A stretch of 64,000 bases of DNA, taken from JAIVJG01 sp964236735. Its GTDB lineage: Bacteria; Acidobacteriota; Blastocatellia; Pyrinomonadales; Pyrinomonadaceae. Of the stretch, positions 9,520-19,269 are shown piece after piece. The notes under the pieces were generated by a model. That model was not told where the DNA came from. It ran no database searches and saw only the letters and a list, made by a program, of their open reading frames with translations. The first letter of the stretch is position 1. Every line of letters starts with the position of its first letter. Made by a program: the position numbers and the translations under genes. Where the stretch lies: NCBI GenBank assembly GCA_964236735.1, contig CAXSFM010000009.1:124001-188000 (forward strand), in the 5' to 3' direction.

Positions 9520-9570
9520 GCGATGTCATTGTTTTTACAAGTCATCTCAAAAACATTCAGAGTAAGATTT

Positions 9571-9647
9571 GAAACCACGAATCCACATGAAGACACACGA
9601 AACGACACTAACTCTCTTCGTGTGATTTCGTGTGAATTCGTGGTTCC
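9571..9647. repeat. Imperfect hairpin of iterated ACACGAA units
   Basis: Arms 9571-9601 and 9617-9647 pair at 26 of 31 positions around a 15-base loop. Each arm is itself an iteration of a degenerate CACGAA-type unit (CACGAATCCACATGAAGACA on the left arm). It lies between thrB and the diadenylate cyclase gene, just upstream of a second inverted-repeat element. It could act as a transcription end for the biosynthetic operon, although no T-run follows. No coding potential is seen here. Confidence 0.7.
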
Positions 9648-9654
9648 ATTGTCT

Positions 9655-9791
9655 TTATAGCGGTTCTTAGAATGAGACGACCAATGCAGAAGCCCGCACG
9701 CAGTCAGGGCGGACAGATTCGTCACGGCCTCACGCCCTGACTGCGTGCGGGCTTCTGCAAAATAGTCGCACTCTATTGAAAACTGCTATAA
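9655..9791. repeat. Composite inverted-repeat element, copy 1
   Basis: An outer inverted pair TTATAGCGGTT (9655-9665) and AACTGCTATAA (9781-9791), with one mismatch, encloses a perfect 27-base hairpin with arms 9685-9711 and 9733-9759 and a 21-base loop. The left inner arm begins TGCAGAAGCCCGCACG. A second element at 41942-42090 has the same outer ends and an inner hairpin with arms of exactly the same length but different sequence. The shared ends and size (about 140-150 bp) suggest a non-autonomous mobile or REP-like family. No transposase is present in the window. Confidence 0.75.
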
Positions 9792-9837
9792 GAGACGAAA
9801 ACAAGGTGACGGAACACGCGAGAGAGGAGCAGATAAG

Positions 9838-10845
9838 GTGGCGACAGGATGCAAGCATCTCGATCAGATTCAAGCTGCGGCGACGCCGCGTGCCGGCGGG
9901 TGCGAAGAATGTTTGAAGACCGGGGAGACGTGGGTGCATCTGCGCGCTTGCGAAGCCTGCGGCCACGTCGGTTGCTGCGACGACTCGAAGAATAAACACG
10001 CCACCAAACATTTTCACGCGACCGCACATCCCGTCATCAGGTCGCTCGAACCCGGCGAGCATTGGCGCTGGTGTTACGTGGACGAGCTCATCTCCTCGAC
10101 GGATGGCGCGGGCGATGGAGAGCGTGAAACTCTGACCCGCACCGGACTTGAGACGGATAACTCCCTTGCGCGCGAAACGTCTCGCGGCGACGAGTTGTCT
10201 GCATCGCAGGGAATCTTTCCGGGCGTCATAGACCCTTTACGCGCGCGCCGAGACGCGGACAGTGACAAAGGCATGTTTAAGACAATTTGCGGGAAGGTGC
10301 GCCGCTGCAACCGCGAGAATCTGGAGCCGGTGATTGAGCTTGCCGTCGAGATCGCGCGCGAGGGGCGCGAGGGGCGGCGCATCGGGACGCTCTTCACCTT
10401 CGGCGACGCCGGCGCGGTGCTTGAGCGTTCGCGCCCGCTCATTCTCGACCCGCTCGCCGGCCACGCCCCGGAAGCCAAGAGCATCAGAGACCCGAACCTG
10501 CGCGGCACGATCAAAGAATTGGCGCAACTCGACGGCGCGTTCGTCGTTTCAGATGAGGGGATCGTCATCTCGGCCTGTCGTTACCTCGACGCGATGGCGT
10601 CGGACGTGGTGTTGCCCTTCGGTCTCGGCAGCCGCCACGTAGCGGGCGGCTCGATCTCGCAGGCCACAGACGCCGTCGCCATCGTCGTCTCGGAAAGCTC
10701 GATGGTCAGGGTCTTCGATGATGGCAAACTGGTCGCCGAAATCATCCCCGAACTGTGGTTGATGGATCGTTACAACGTGCAACTGCGCGCTCCTTACAGG
10801 CAAGAGCGTCAGGGCGATCTGGCGGTGCTCGTCACCGAATCGTAA
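9838..10845 (+). CDS. UBP-type zinc finger fused to diadenylate cyclase (DisA_N) domain
   Basis: The protein (335 aa) begins with a compact Cys/His-rich module: C5, H7, C22, C25, C38, C41, C46, H54, H58, H60 and H64, with CEACGHVGCCDDS. This is the layout of a UBP zinc finger, known in eukaryotes for binding ubiquitin C-termini and present in small bacterial proteins of unknown role. From about residue 170 on it matches a diadenylate cyclase domain of the archaeal/DacZ style: GTLFTFGD, DGA at 232-234, and GLGSRH with R266-H267, followed by AIVVSESSMVRVFDDG. The two catalytic motifs of c-di-AMP synthases (DGA and the RH motif) are both present, so activity is expected. The start is GTG 9838 with GAGAGGAG about 10 bases upstream. 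It is transcribed alone, between the repeats and the Tc locus. Confidence 0.82.
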   Translation: MATGCKHLDQIQAAATPRAGGCEECLKTGETWVHLRACEACGHVGCCDDSKNKHATKHFHATAHPVIRSLEPGEHWRWCYVDELISSTDGAGDGERETLTRTGLETDNSLARETSRGDELSASQGIFPGVIDPLRARRDADSDKGMFKTICGKVRRCNRENLEPVIELAVEIAREGREGRRIGTLFTFGDAGAVLERSRPLILDPLAGHAPEAKSIRDPNLRGTIKELAQLDGAFVVSDEGIVISACRYLDAMASDVVLPFGLGSRHVAGGSISQATDAVAIVVSESSMVRVFDDGKLVAEIIPELWLMDRYNVQLRAPYRQERQGDLAVLVTES

Positions 10846-11310
10846 ATCCTGGCTCGAATGATCAGCCATAGTTTAATCTGGTGCGCTTGCGACCTCTCTG
10901 CGTGGCGTTGACGGGCTCATCAATATCTTGACTTTTGTGTTCGACGAGCATATTTTATCCGCCGTCGCCACCTCGCAATTGCTAATGAGACCGCGCCTCT
11001 CGTTAGCGTCCTTGTCACTCTGTTCATTAAGCGCTGACGAAACAAGCCCGCTAATCATTCTTCAACGGCAGTAAGTTTGCCGTCCGTGCGCGGGCAGCGT
11101 GCAGGTCTCACTGATTCTAAAGATAACGTCTTACCTTATTATCTTCACTCAATGCTGAACTGACGCTTCGTCTGAGAGCCTGGCCGTCAACTTTAAGATT
11201 CACTGGCGCAACGTAGCTGACCCGACGCGAGCGGCGCGCCCGACATGCCGCCCGCGCTCCGACACACGCTCACGGTGGTTTTTGTATCCGCACGATTCGT
11301 GCGTCAGCAG
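10846..11310. other. Intergenic region upstream of the Tc toxin locus
   Basis: About 465 bases with lower GC than the flanking genes and no convincing gene; the short frames present have no coding character. It should contain the promoter of the Tc operon, but I cannot pick out a clear -35/-10 pair. The stretch around 11128 (ACGTCTTACC) resembles the -10 half of the ECF-like elements found at 54-60 kb but lacks the matching upstream half. Confidence 0.5.
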
Positions 11311-14300
11311 ATGCAACCCGAAGGCCAAACCGAAGGACAAGACGCTCCGAGCCAGTCCTCGACCGGCACGTCCGGCGGCGGCGCTCTACCGGCGATAAAT
11401 TTGCCGAAGGGCGGCGGCGCGATTCGTGGGATGGGCGAGAAGTTCGGGGCCAACCCGGCGACGGGCACGGGGTCTCTGACCGTGCCTCTGGCGTCGAGTC
11501 CCGGTCGTTCCGGCTTCGGGCCGCAACTCGCGCTGGCCTACGACTCAGGCTCAGGCAACGGTGTGTTCGGCTTCGGTTGGAGCATGTCGCTGCCGGCTAT
11601 CACGCGAAAGACGGACAAGGGGCTGCCGCGCTACAGCGACGGCGACGAGTCGGACACGTTTCTCATCTCCGGGGCTGAAGATTTAGTTCCGCTGCTCGAC
11701 GCGGCGGGGCAGCGCGTCCCGCCCCGCGCGCGCACGCTGCACGGCGTCGCCTACCGGATTCAACTGTACCGCCCGCGCACCGAAGGATTGTTCGCGCGCA
11801 TCGAACGCTGGGCGCGCGACGATAACGGCGTCAGCCACTGGCGCTCGATCTCGCGCGACAACGTGACGACGATCTACGGCTTCAACGACAACAGTCGCAT
11901 CCGAGACCCGCACGACGAACGCCGTGTTTTCTCCTATCTCATCAATTTCTCGTTCGATGATTGCGGCAATGCGACGCACTACGAGTATCTGCCCGAAGAC
12001 TCGCGCGGCGTGAATCGCGCGGCGGCGCACGAGTCGAATCGCACGGACGTTGAGCGGACGGCGCAGCGTTATCTCAAACGAATTCGTTACGGCAACGTCA
12101 ATCCGTTTTTCCCCGACTGGTCTGAGAACGGGGAGCCGCAATCCCCGCCTGCCGACTGGCACTTCCACGTCGTCTTCGACTACGGCGATCATCAAGCGAA
12201 CGCGCCGGCGGCGACGCCCGATCAACCATGGAATGTCCGCCCCGACCCGTTCTCTGTGCATCGCGCAGGGTTCGAGGTACGCACCTATCGCCGTTGCGAG
12301 CGCGTGCTGCTCTTTCATCAGTTCGCAGGCCAGAACGGTTTCGAGCAGCCCGCTCTCGTGCGCTCGACCGATTTGCTCTACTCGGATGAAGTCGCGCCAA
12401 TTGATCCGCGCAATCCTATCTACACTTTTCTTGAGTCGGTGACGCAGATCGGCTACCGGAGCAGGGCGGGCGCGCTCGTGCAGCGCGCGATGCCGCCGCT
12501 CGAGTTCTTCTACAGCCAGCCCGAAGTCCACGCCGAAATACTGACGCTGGCGGACGCCGACAGCCGCGCGAATCTCCCCGAAGGATTGGACGGCGCGCGC
12601 TTTCGCTGGGTTGATCTCGACGGTGAAGGGATGCCGGGGATACTCGTCGAGCAGGACGGCGGATGGGGTTACAAACGCAATCTCAGCCCCGTTAACACAG
12701 TGCAACTCACGGGCGGCGAGCGCGTCACGCGCGCGCATTTCGCTCCGCTCGAACAGGTGCGGACGTTGCCCGCTCCCGCCAATCTCGGCGGCGGGCAACA
12801 ACTCTTAGACCTGACCGGCGGCGGGCGTCTGCAACTCGTCGCCTTCGACGCGACCGTGCCCGGTTACTTCACGCGCACCGCCGATGAAGACTGGGAATCG
12901 TTCAAGACTTTCCCGTCGCTCCCGCGCTTGAACTGGTCGGAGCCGAATCTGAAGTTCGTTGATCTGACGGGCGACGGACATGCCGACATCCTGATTACGG
13001 AAGACGACGTGTACACGTTTTATCCTTCGCTCGGCGCGGATGGCTTCGGCGCGGCAGAGCGCGTCGCCGTGCCCTGGGATGAAGCGCGTGGGGCGCGCGT
13101 GGTCTTCGCCGACGGCACGCAGACCATCTCGCTCGCGGACATGACGGGCGACGGGTTGAGCGACATCGTGCGCGTGCGCGTCGGCGAAGTCTGTTACTGG
13201 CCGAATCTCGGCTACGGACATTTCGGGGCGCGCGTGACGATGGACGATGCGCCGCGTTTCGCCGTCGAAGAACAGTTTGATCCGCGTCGCCTGCGCTTGG
13301 CGGACGTGGACGGTTCGGGCACGACCGACCTGTTGTACGTCGGCGACGACGGCGTTCAGGTCTGCTTCAACCGTGCCGGTAACTCGTGGGCGGCGGCGCA
13401 CCGGCTCGCCATCTTTCCCGGCGCAGACACACTCGGCGACGTGCAGGTGACGGACTTGCTGGGCAACGGCACGGCCTGCCTCGTCTGGTCGTCGCCGCTG
13501 CCGGGCGAGGCTTACGCCGCGCTGCGCTACGTTGATTTGATGGGGTCGCAGAAGCCGCATCTGCTGGTACGCACGCGCAACAATCTCGGCGCGGAGACGC
13601 GAATGCGCTATGCCCCTTCCACGCGCTTTTATCTCGCCGACAAACTGAGCGGCCAACCGTGGATTACGAAACTGCCGCACGTCGTCCACGTCGTCGAGCG
13701 TGTCGAGACGTTCGATTGGGTCGGGCGCAGCCGCTTCGTCACGCGCTACGCTTATCATCACGGCTACTTCGACAGTTACGAGCGCGAGTTTCGCGGCTTC
13801 GGCATGGTCGAGCAGTGGGACACCGAAGAGCAACGCGACGAGACGGACTTTCCCACGGGCGAAGACCTCAACTGGAACGACGCCTCATGGATTCCGCCCA
13901 TCCTCACGCGCACATGGTTTCACACGGGAGCTTTCGTCGAGAGCGGGACGATCTCGCGGCAGTACGAGCACGAATACTGGATTGAGCCTGCTCTGCGTCC
14001 AGATGCGCGCGCCGATGACCGCGCCGCCATGCTGCTGCCCGACACTGTCGTCCCACCCGCGCTCGCGCCCGGAGAAATGCGTGAAGCCGCGCGCGCGCTC
14101 AAAGGATTGACGCTCCGCATCGAGGTCTTCGCCGCAGACGGCACGCCCCGCGCCGAGCATCCTTACACCGTCACGGAACAAAACTTTAACGTGCGCCGCG
14201 TGCAGCCGACGGGCGACAACCGGCACGCAGTTTTCTACGCGCACCCGCGCGAGAAACTGGCCTTTCATTACGAGCGACAGCCCGATGATCCGCGCGTGAT

Positions 14301-17300
14301 GCACGACGTGACGCTCGAAGTTGACGCTTTCGGCAACGAGCTTCGCAAGATCGCAATCGGCTACCCGCGCCGTGCCGGACACGCCGAGCCGGAGCCTGCG
14401 CTCTCCAACACCTTTCGCGCGATGCTCGCTTACGATCAGGCGCGGCTGCACGTCGCCGCGATTGAGAACAGCTACACCGCGCCTCTCACAGACCCGCTTT
14501 TCTTTCCCGACACGCAGCGCACGCCGCAGCGGTCTGAAACCATCACCGCCGAACTCTACGGCATCACTCCGCAGGCGAACCGTCCCGGCATCACCAACTT
14601 CTTCCGCTTCGACGAACTCGAAACGCACTGGCAAAACGTCTGGAACGACGCGCACGATCTTCCCTACGAGGAGATTCCCGCCGCCGACGTGGACGGAGCC
14701 GGCGCGCTGCCGAACGCGCTCGCGCGTCGCATCGTCGAGCGCACGCGCACGCTCTACCGGCGCGACGATCTCACGGCGTTGCTCCCGCTCGGCCAGTTAC
14801 AGTCGCGCGCGCTGCACGGCCAGACATATCAACTCGCGCTCACGCCCGAACTCGTCACGCGCATCTTCGACAACCTCGTGCCCGACGCGACGTTAATCGA
14901 AGGCGGCTACGTGCAACTCGCGGGCACGAGCGGCTGGTGGATGCCTGCGGGTCGTATCTTCTACTCGACAGGTGAGACGGACGCGCCCGCCGTCGAACTC
15001 GCCGAAGCACAGTCACACTTCTTTTTGCCGCGCCGCTCGCGGAACGCTTTCGGCGCGCTCACTCACGTCGCGTATGACCAGTATGATCTGCTGCCTGCGA
15101 CGCTTACTGATCCGGTCGGCAACACGACGACGGCGGAGAATGATTACCGCATCTTGCAGCCATTCCGCGTCACCGATGCGAACGGCAATCGTACCGAAGC
15201 ATCTTTCGATGCGCTTGGTCTGGTGGCCGGCACAGCCGTCATGGGCAAGATGAGCGAGACGTTCGGCGACTCGCTCGCCGGCTTTGAGCCAGACCTCGAC
15301 GAGGCGTCGCTGCTCGCGCACCTGAGCGATCCGCTGGCCGACCCGTCGTTGGCGCTCGGCAACGCTTCGGTGCGGACGCTCTACGATCTCGCCGCCTATC
15401 AACGCACGCGCGATAATCCGCAGCCTGATCCGCCTGTGGTGTATACGTTGGCTCGCGAGACGCACGTCTCCGCACTCGCCGCCGGTCAAGTCTCGCGCTA
15501 CCAGCATAGCTTTATCTACACGGATGGATTCGGCCACGAGGCGCAGAAGAAAGTGCAGGCCGAGCCGGAATTCGTGGCGGCAGGCGGAGGTGGTAACGTC
15601 GTCGCGCCGCCACCGCGCTGGCTCGCCACCGGCTGGACGATCCACGATAACAAAGGCAACGCGGTGCGTACTTACGAGCCGTTCTTCACGGCCACGCCAC
15701 GCTTCGAGTTTGCACATCAGATCGGAGTCAGTGCGGTGCATTTCTTCGATCCCGTCGGTCGCCCGGTCTTGACGCTTCACCCGGATGACACATGGGAAAA
15801 AATCGTTTACGGCAATTGGCGGCAGGACACTTGGGACGGTAACGACACTGCGCTCATCACCGACCCGCGCACGGACGCCGACGTGGGCGATTACTTCCAA
15901 CGTCTCCTCGGCGCAGTGCCCGCCGCTTTCACTTGCTGGCACAACCGGCGCATCGGCGGAACATTCGGAGCCACGCCCGCCGAGAGCGCCGCCGCGCAGG
16001 ATGCCGCGCAGAAGACTGAGGCGCACGCCGCCACGCCGAGCGTCGTGCATTTCGACTCGCTCGGTCGCAACTGTCTGGCAATCACGGATAACGGCGTGGA
16101 CGGACGTTATCCGGGACGGACGGCGCTCGAACCGGAAGGCAAACCGCTCGCGGTCTTCGACGCCGCAGGCCGCCGCGTCTTTGAGTATTGCCTGCGCGAG
16201 CAGCAACCGGGCGGCGGCTTCCGCTACATCGCGGGTCACGATCTGGCTGGACACCAACTATTTTACAACGGCATGGACGGCGGAGTGCGACGTAGTCTCA
16301 GCAATGTCGCCGGTAACGAGATACGCGCGTGGGATGCGCGCGGGCAATCTTTCCGCGTGCGCTACGATCTTTTGCAGCGACCGACGCACAGCTATCTCAG
16401 CGTCGCGGGCAACCCCGAACTCTTGTTTGAGCGCTCGATCTACGGCGAAGGCTTGGGCGCGCTTAACCTGTGCGGTCGTCTCTTCCGGCACTACGACGCG
16501 GGCGGTGTCGCCGGCAACGAGCGTTATGATTTTAAGGGCAACCTCGCGGAGACGACGCGGCAACTCGCCCGCGAATACAGGCAGACTACCAACTGGCAAC
16601 CGCTTGAGAATCTGACCTCTGTTGCCGCTCTCGATGCTGCCGCCGCGCCCCTGCTCAATGCCGCCGACAACTTCACGGCCACGACCGCCTACGACGCGCT
16701 TGATCGTCCGATTCAAATAGTGACGCCGCACAGCGCCGCGATGCGTCCCAACGTCCTGCGCCCCTCTTATAATCTGACCAAACTGCTCGCGCGTGTGGAC
16801 GTGTGGACTCAACGCGCTACCGCGCCGAACGATCTGCTCGACCCGGCGACCGCCGATCTCAACGCAGTCAGTCGTATCGAATACAACGCGCGCGCGCAAC
16901 GCACCACGCTCGCGCGCGGCAACGGCACGATCACCAATTACGCCTATGACCCGTTGACGTTTCACCTCTCCGCGCTTCGCACCGTCCGCCCCGACACATT
17001 TGCCGCCGACCTGCGCGTCGTGCAAGACCTCACATACGCCTACGACCCCGTCGGCAACATCACGCGCATCCGCGACACCGCCGATACGCAGAACGTCATC
17101 TACTTTCGCAATCAGCGTGTTGAGCCATCAAGCGATTACACATACGACGCCATCTATCGCCTGCGGCGAGCCACAGGCCGCGAGCATCTGGGACAAAACG
17201 GCGGCGCGCTCAACGCGCCCTCGCAAATTACGAACGACGACGGCTTCCGCACGCGCATCCCGCATCGCGGCGACGGTCAGGCGATGGGCGTTTACACCGA

Positions 17301-19167
17301 AAACTACACTTATGACTCGATAGGCAATCTGCTCACGATGTTGCACGAGGTCAGCACGGGCACATGGGTCAGACGCTACGCTTACGCAGAGCCTTCGCAG
17401 ATTATCGCGACCGAAAACAGCAATCGTCTCACAGCCACCAGCCTGCCCGGCGATCCGTCGAACGGCCCCTACAGCGCCACTTACACCTACGACGCGCACG
17501 GCAGCATGACACGTATGCCGCACCTGCCGCTGCTCACATGGGACGAGCGCGACCGCCTGCGCTCCAGCACGCGACAGGTCATCAACGCCGGCACGCCCGT
17601 CACCACTTATTACGTCTATGACGCCGCCGGCCAACGGCTGCGTAAAGTGACGGACAACGAAGCCGCCGCCGGCCTCAACGGCGTGCGCCGCTCCGAGCGT
17701 CTCTATCTGGGCGGAGTTGAAATCTACCGCGAGTTCGCACCCGACGGTGTAACCGTCACGCTCGCGCGCGAGACGCTCGACATCATGGCCGGCTCGTCGC
17801 GCGTGGCTCTGGTCGAGACGCGCACGACGGGCAACGACCCCGCGCCCGCACAACTAATTCGTTACCAGTACAGCAACCATCTCGGCAGCGCCGCGCTCGA
17901 ACTCGACGAGGCGGCGGAGATCATCTCTTACGAAGAATACTTTCCTTTCGGCAACACGTCCTATCAAGCTGTCCGCAGCCAACTCGATACATCGAAGCGT
18001 TACCGCTATACGGGCAAAGAGCGCGACGAAGAGACCGACCTCTACTACCACGGCGCGCGCTATTGCGCCTGCTGGTTGGGACGTTGGACGAGTTGCGATC
18101 CGGCAGGGCAAGTTGACGGCCCCAACCTGTACGCTTATGTACGAAACAACCCTGTGCAGATGAGCGATCCGAGCGGCACAGAGGGCGTCTATGACGAAGA
18201 CCTCGGAATATGCGTGGAAGAGAATCCCACTTGCAACCCGCAAAATCCGGCGGGGCTCACGAGTGTCCCACCGCCCACATCCATCCGCACCGTTCCGAGC
18301 AGGCAACCTGCCGCGCCGCCGAGTCAACCGGCCAGTCCGCCGCCCGCGCCCGCTCCCAGTTCGTCCGCGCCATCTGGCGCTGATCCGTGGTATCGCTTCA
18401 CCTATCCGGGTTTCTATGTTCAACCTGGCAGCCACGACATCTTCCAACCCGTCGCGCGCTATGACACAGGGTCAGTCCCTCTGAACATACTCGCGAACAC
18501 ATATCTGACGGTCAGCAATCTCTGCACTATCCCGTTCAACGCGGTGACGGAAGTTGCTGCGTTGCCGGATGAAGCCATCCTTGCTCTAGGCGGCAGCCAG
18601 ACGGACGTTGAAGCATGGCACTTCACCTCAATGATGATCGGCGTCGGTGAAATTAATATGCTCTCGGAGGCCGCCGCCGCCAGCCGTCTGGCCTCTGAGG
18701 TGCGAGTCGTTCAAGAGGTGGCTCCGCTGGCAGCCGAGGCGCGCGTTGCCCAAACGGCTGCCCCCGCCATCATTGACGCCAACGTGCTGGCGCGAGGCGC
18801 TTCCGGCAACCCGAATGCCTTGAGCGCCATTCGCGCGACGCAGCCGACTGTCACTTTCAGCCAGTTGCGTGAGTTTCTGGATGTCAACAGCGAAGTCCAG
18901 CAGACGCAGCGCGCGCAGTTTCTGCTTGAAGAGGGAGTCGCGCCGCTGAGTACAAGGTTCGGGCAATTGAGTAGTCCACAACTAAGGAGCACCTTCTGGC
19001 AGATCGCGCGCCAGCAGGGAGCCGGCGACACGACGGGGGATGCGGCGTTGGTCATTCATGGCCTCCAGAGCGGATATCCCATCGTGACGGGCGACACGCG
19101 GCTCATCAACACGGTGCAACAGACTCTCAGAATACCCGGCGTAACTTTCACTCCGGTCTCATGGTAG
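11311..19167 (+). CDS. Tc toxin TcB-TcC fusion with PIN-like C-terminal tip
   Basis: In Tc toxins, TcB and TcC form a hollow cocoon that holds a cleaved toxic C-terminus and docks on the TcA pore. Here both are one polypeptide of about 2,618 aa. The N-terminus (LPKGGGAIRGMGEKF, GFGWSMSLPAI) is the SpvB domain. FG-GAP-like blocks such as VDLTGDGHADILITEDD follow, then the TcdB middle region, many RHS/YD repeats, and the core end with RYTGKERDEETDLYYHGARY and NLYAYVRNNP, after which auto-cleavage normally occurs. The last 325 or so residues are the variable effector: a Pro-rich linker, a hydrophobic segment, and a PIN-like domain with acidic codons at 18775 (IIDANVL), 18871 (LREFL), 19039 (GDAAL) and 19093 (VTGDTRL). 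The start is set at ATG 11311 (MQPEGQ) because homologues begin near here; ATG 11245 is an in-frame alternative. Confidence 0.93.
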   Translation: MQPEGQTEGQDAPSQSSTGTSGGGALPAINLPKGGGAIRGMGEKFGANPATGTGSLTVPLASSPGRSGFGPQLALAYDSGSGNGVFGFGWSMSLPAITRKTDKGLPRYSDGDESDTFLISGAEDLVPLLDAAGQRVPPRARTLHGVAYRIQLYRPRTEGLFARIERWARDDNGVSHWRSISRDNVTTIYGFNDNSRIRDPHDERRVFSYLINFSFDDCGNATHYEYLPEDSRGVNRAAAHESNRTDVERTAQRYLKRIRYGNVNPFFPDWSENGEPQSPPADWHFHVVFDYGDHQANAPAATPDQPWNVRPDPFSVHRAGFEVRTYRRCERVLLFHQFAGQNGFEQPALVRSTDLLYSDEVAPIDPRNPIYTFLESVTQIGYRSRAGALVQRAMPPLEFFYSQPEVHAEILTLADADSRANLPEGLDGARFRWVDLDGEGMPGILVEQDGGWGYKRNLSPVNTVQLTGGERVTRAHFAPLEQVRTLPAPANLGGGQQLLDLTGGGRLQLVAFDATVPGYFTRTADEDWESFKTFPSLPRLNWSEPNLKFVDLTGDGHADILITEDDVYTFYPSLGADGFGAAERVAVPWDEARGARVVFADGTQTISLADMTGDGLSDIVRVRVGEVCYWPNLGYGHFGARVTMDDAPRFAVEEQFDPRRLRLADVDGSGTTDLLYVGDDGVQVCFNRAGNSWAAAHRLAIFPGADTLGDVQVTDLLGNGTACLVWSSPLPGEAYAALRYVDLMGSQKPHLLVRTRNNLGAETRMRYAPSTRFYLADKLSGQPWITKLPHVVHVVERVETFDWVGRSRFVTRYAYHHGYFDSYEREFRGFGMVEQWDTEEQRDETDFPTGEDLNWNDASWIPPILTRTWFHTGAFVESGTISRQYEHEYWIEPALRPDARADDRAAMLLPDTVVPPALAPGEMREAARALKGLTLRIEVFAADGTPRAEHPYTVTEQNFNVRRVQPTGDNRHAVFYAHPREKLAFHYERQPDDPRVMHDVTLEVDAFGNELRKIAIGYPRRAGHAEPEPALSNTFRAMLAYDQARLHVAAIENSYTAPLTDPLFFPDTQRTPQRSETITAELYGITPQANRPGITNFFRFDELETHWQNVWNDAHDLPYEEIPAADVDGAGALPNALARRIVERTRTLYRRDDLTALLPLGQLQSRALHGQTYQLALTPELVTRIFDNLVPDATLIEGGYVQLAGTSGWWMPAGRIFYSTGETDAPAVELAEAQSHFFLPRRSRNAFGALTHVAYDQYDLLPATLTDPVGNTTTAENDYRILQPFRVTDANGNRTEASFDALGLVAGTAVMGKMSETFGDSLAGFEPDLDEASLLAHLSDPLADPSLALGNASVRTLYDLAAYQRTRDNPQPDPPVVYTLARETHVSALAAGQVSRYQHSFIYTDGFGHEAQKKVQAEPEFVAAGGGGNVVAPPPRWLATGWTIHDNKGNAVRTYEPFFTATPRFEFAHQIGVSAVHFFDPVGRPVLTLHPDDTWEKIVYGNWRQDTWDGNDTALITDPRTDADVGDYFQRLLGAVPAAFTCWHNRRIGGTFGATPAESAAAQDAAQKTEAHAATPSVVHFDSLGRNCLAITDNGVDGRYPGRTALEPEGKPLAVFDAAGRRVFEYCLREQQPGGGFRYIAGHDLAGHQLFYNGMDGGVRRSLSNVAGNEIRAWDARGQSFRVRYDLLQRPTHSYLSVAGNPELLFERSIYGEGLGALNLCGRLFRHYDAGGVAGNERYDFKGNLAETTRQLAREYRQTTNWQPLENLTSVAALDAAAAPLLNAADNFTATTAYDALDRPIQIVTPHSAAMRPNVLRPSYNLTKLLARVDVWTQRATAPNDLLDPATADLNAVSRIEYNARAQRTTLARGNGTITNYAYDPLTFHLSALRTVRPDTFAADLRVVQDLTYAYDPVGNITRIRDTADTQNVIYFRNQRVEPSSDYTYDAIYRLRRATGREHLGQNGGALNAPSQITNDDGFRTRIPHRGDGQAMGVYTENYTYDSIGNLLTMLHEVSTGTWVRRYAYAEPSQIIATENSNRLTATSLPGDPSNGPYSATYTYDAHGSMTRMPHLPLLTWDERDRLRSSTRQVINAGTPVTTYYVYDAAGQRLRKVTDNEAAAGLNGVRRSERLYLGGVEIYREFAPDGVTVTLARETLDIMAGSSRVALVETRTTGNDPAPAQLIRYQYSNHLGSAALELDEAAEIISYEEYFPFGNTSYQAVRSQLDTSKRYRYTGKERDEETDLYYHGARYCACWLGRWTSCDPAGQVDGPNLYAYVRNNPVQMSDPSGTEGVYDEDLGICVEENPTCNPQNPAGLTSVPPPTSIRTVPSRQPAAPPSQPASPPPAPAPSSSAPSGADPWYRFTYPGFYVQPGSHDIFQPVARYDTGSVPLNILANTYLTVSNLCTIPFNAVTEVAALPDEAILALGGSQTDVEAWHFTSMMIGVGEINMLSEAAAASRLASEVRVVQEVAPLAAEARVAQTAAPAIIDANVLARGASGNPNALSAIRATQPTVTFSQLREFLDVNSEVQQTQRAQFLLEEGVAPLSTRFGQLSSPQLRSTFWQIARQQGAGDTTGDAALVIHGLQSGYPIVTGDTRLINTVQQTLRIPGVTFTPVSW

Positions 19168-19269
19168 GCGGCTGGCACGAGCGCGACGGCTGGCGGCGAA
19201 AGCCATCAGCGCGTGAGTTCGTCGTGCTTCAATCGTTAATGCTTCTCGGTCAGAGACGTGAGGGACATC

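Noticed and set aside
10873..11058. Minus-strand frame of 61 codons upstream of the Tc locus
   Set aside because: No ribosome site, no homology and composition unlike neighbouring genes.
11683..12801. Minus-strand open frame of 372 codons inside the SpvB region
   Set aside because: Antisense shadow of the SpvB domain, with no recognisable motif and no ribosome site.
15013..16257. Minus-strand open frame of 414 codons inside the TcB-TcC gene
   Set aside because: It is antisense to conserved RHS-region coding sequence; the high GC content leaves long open frames in shadow strands. Arg/Ala/Val-rich composition with no domain.
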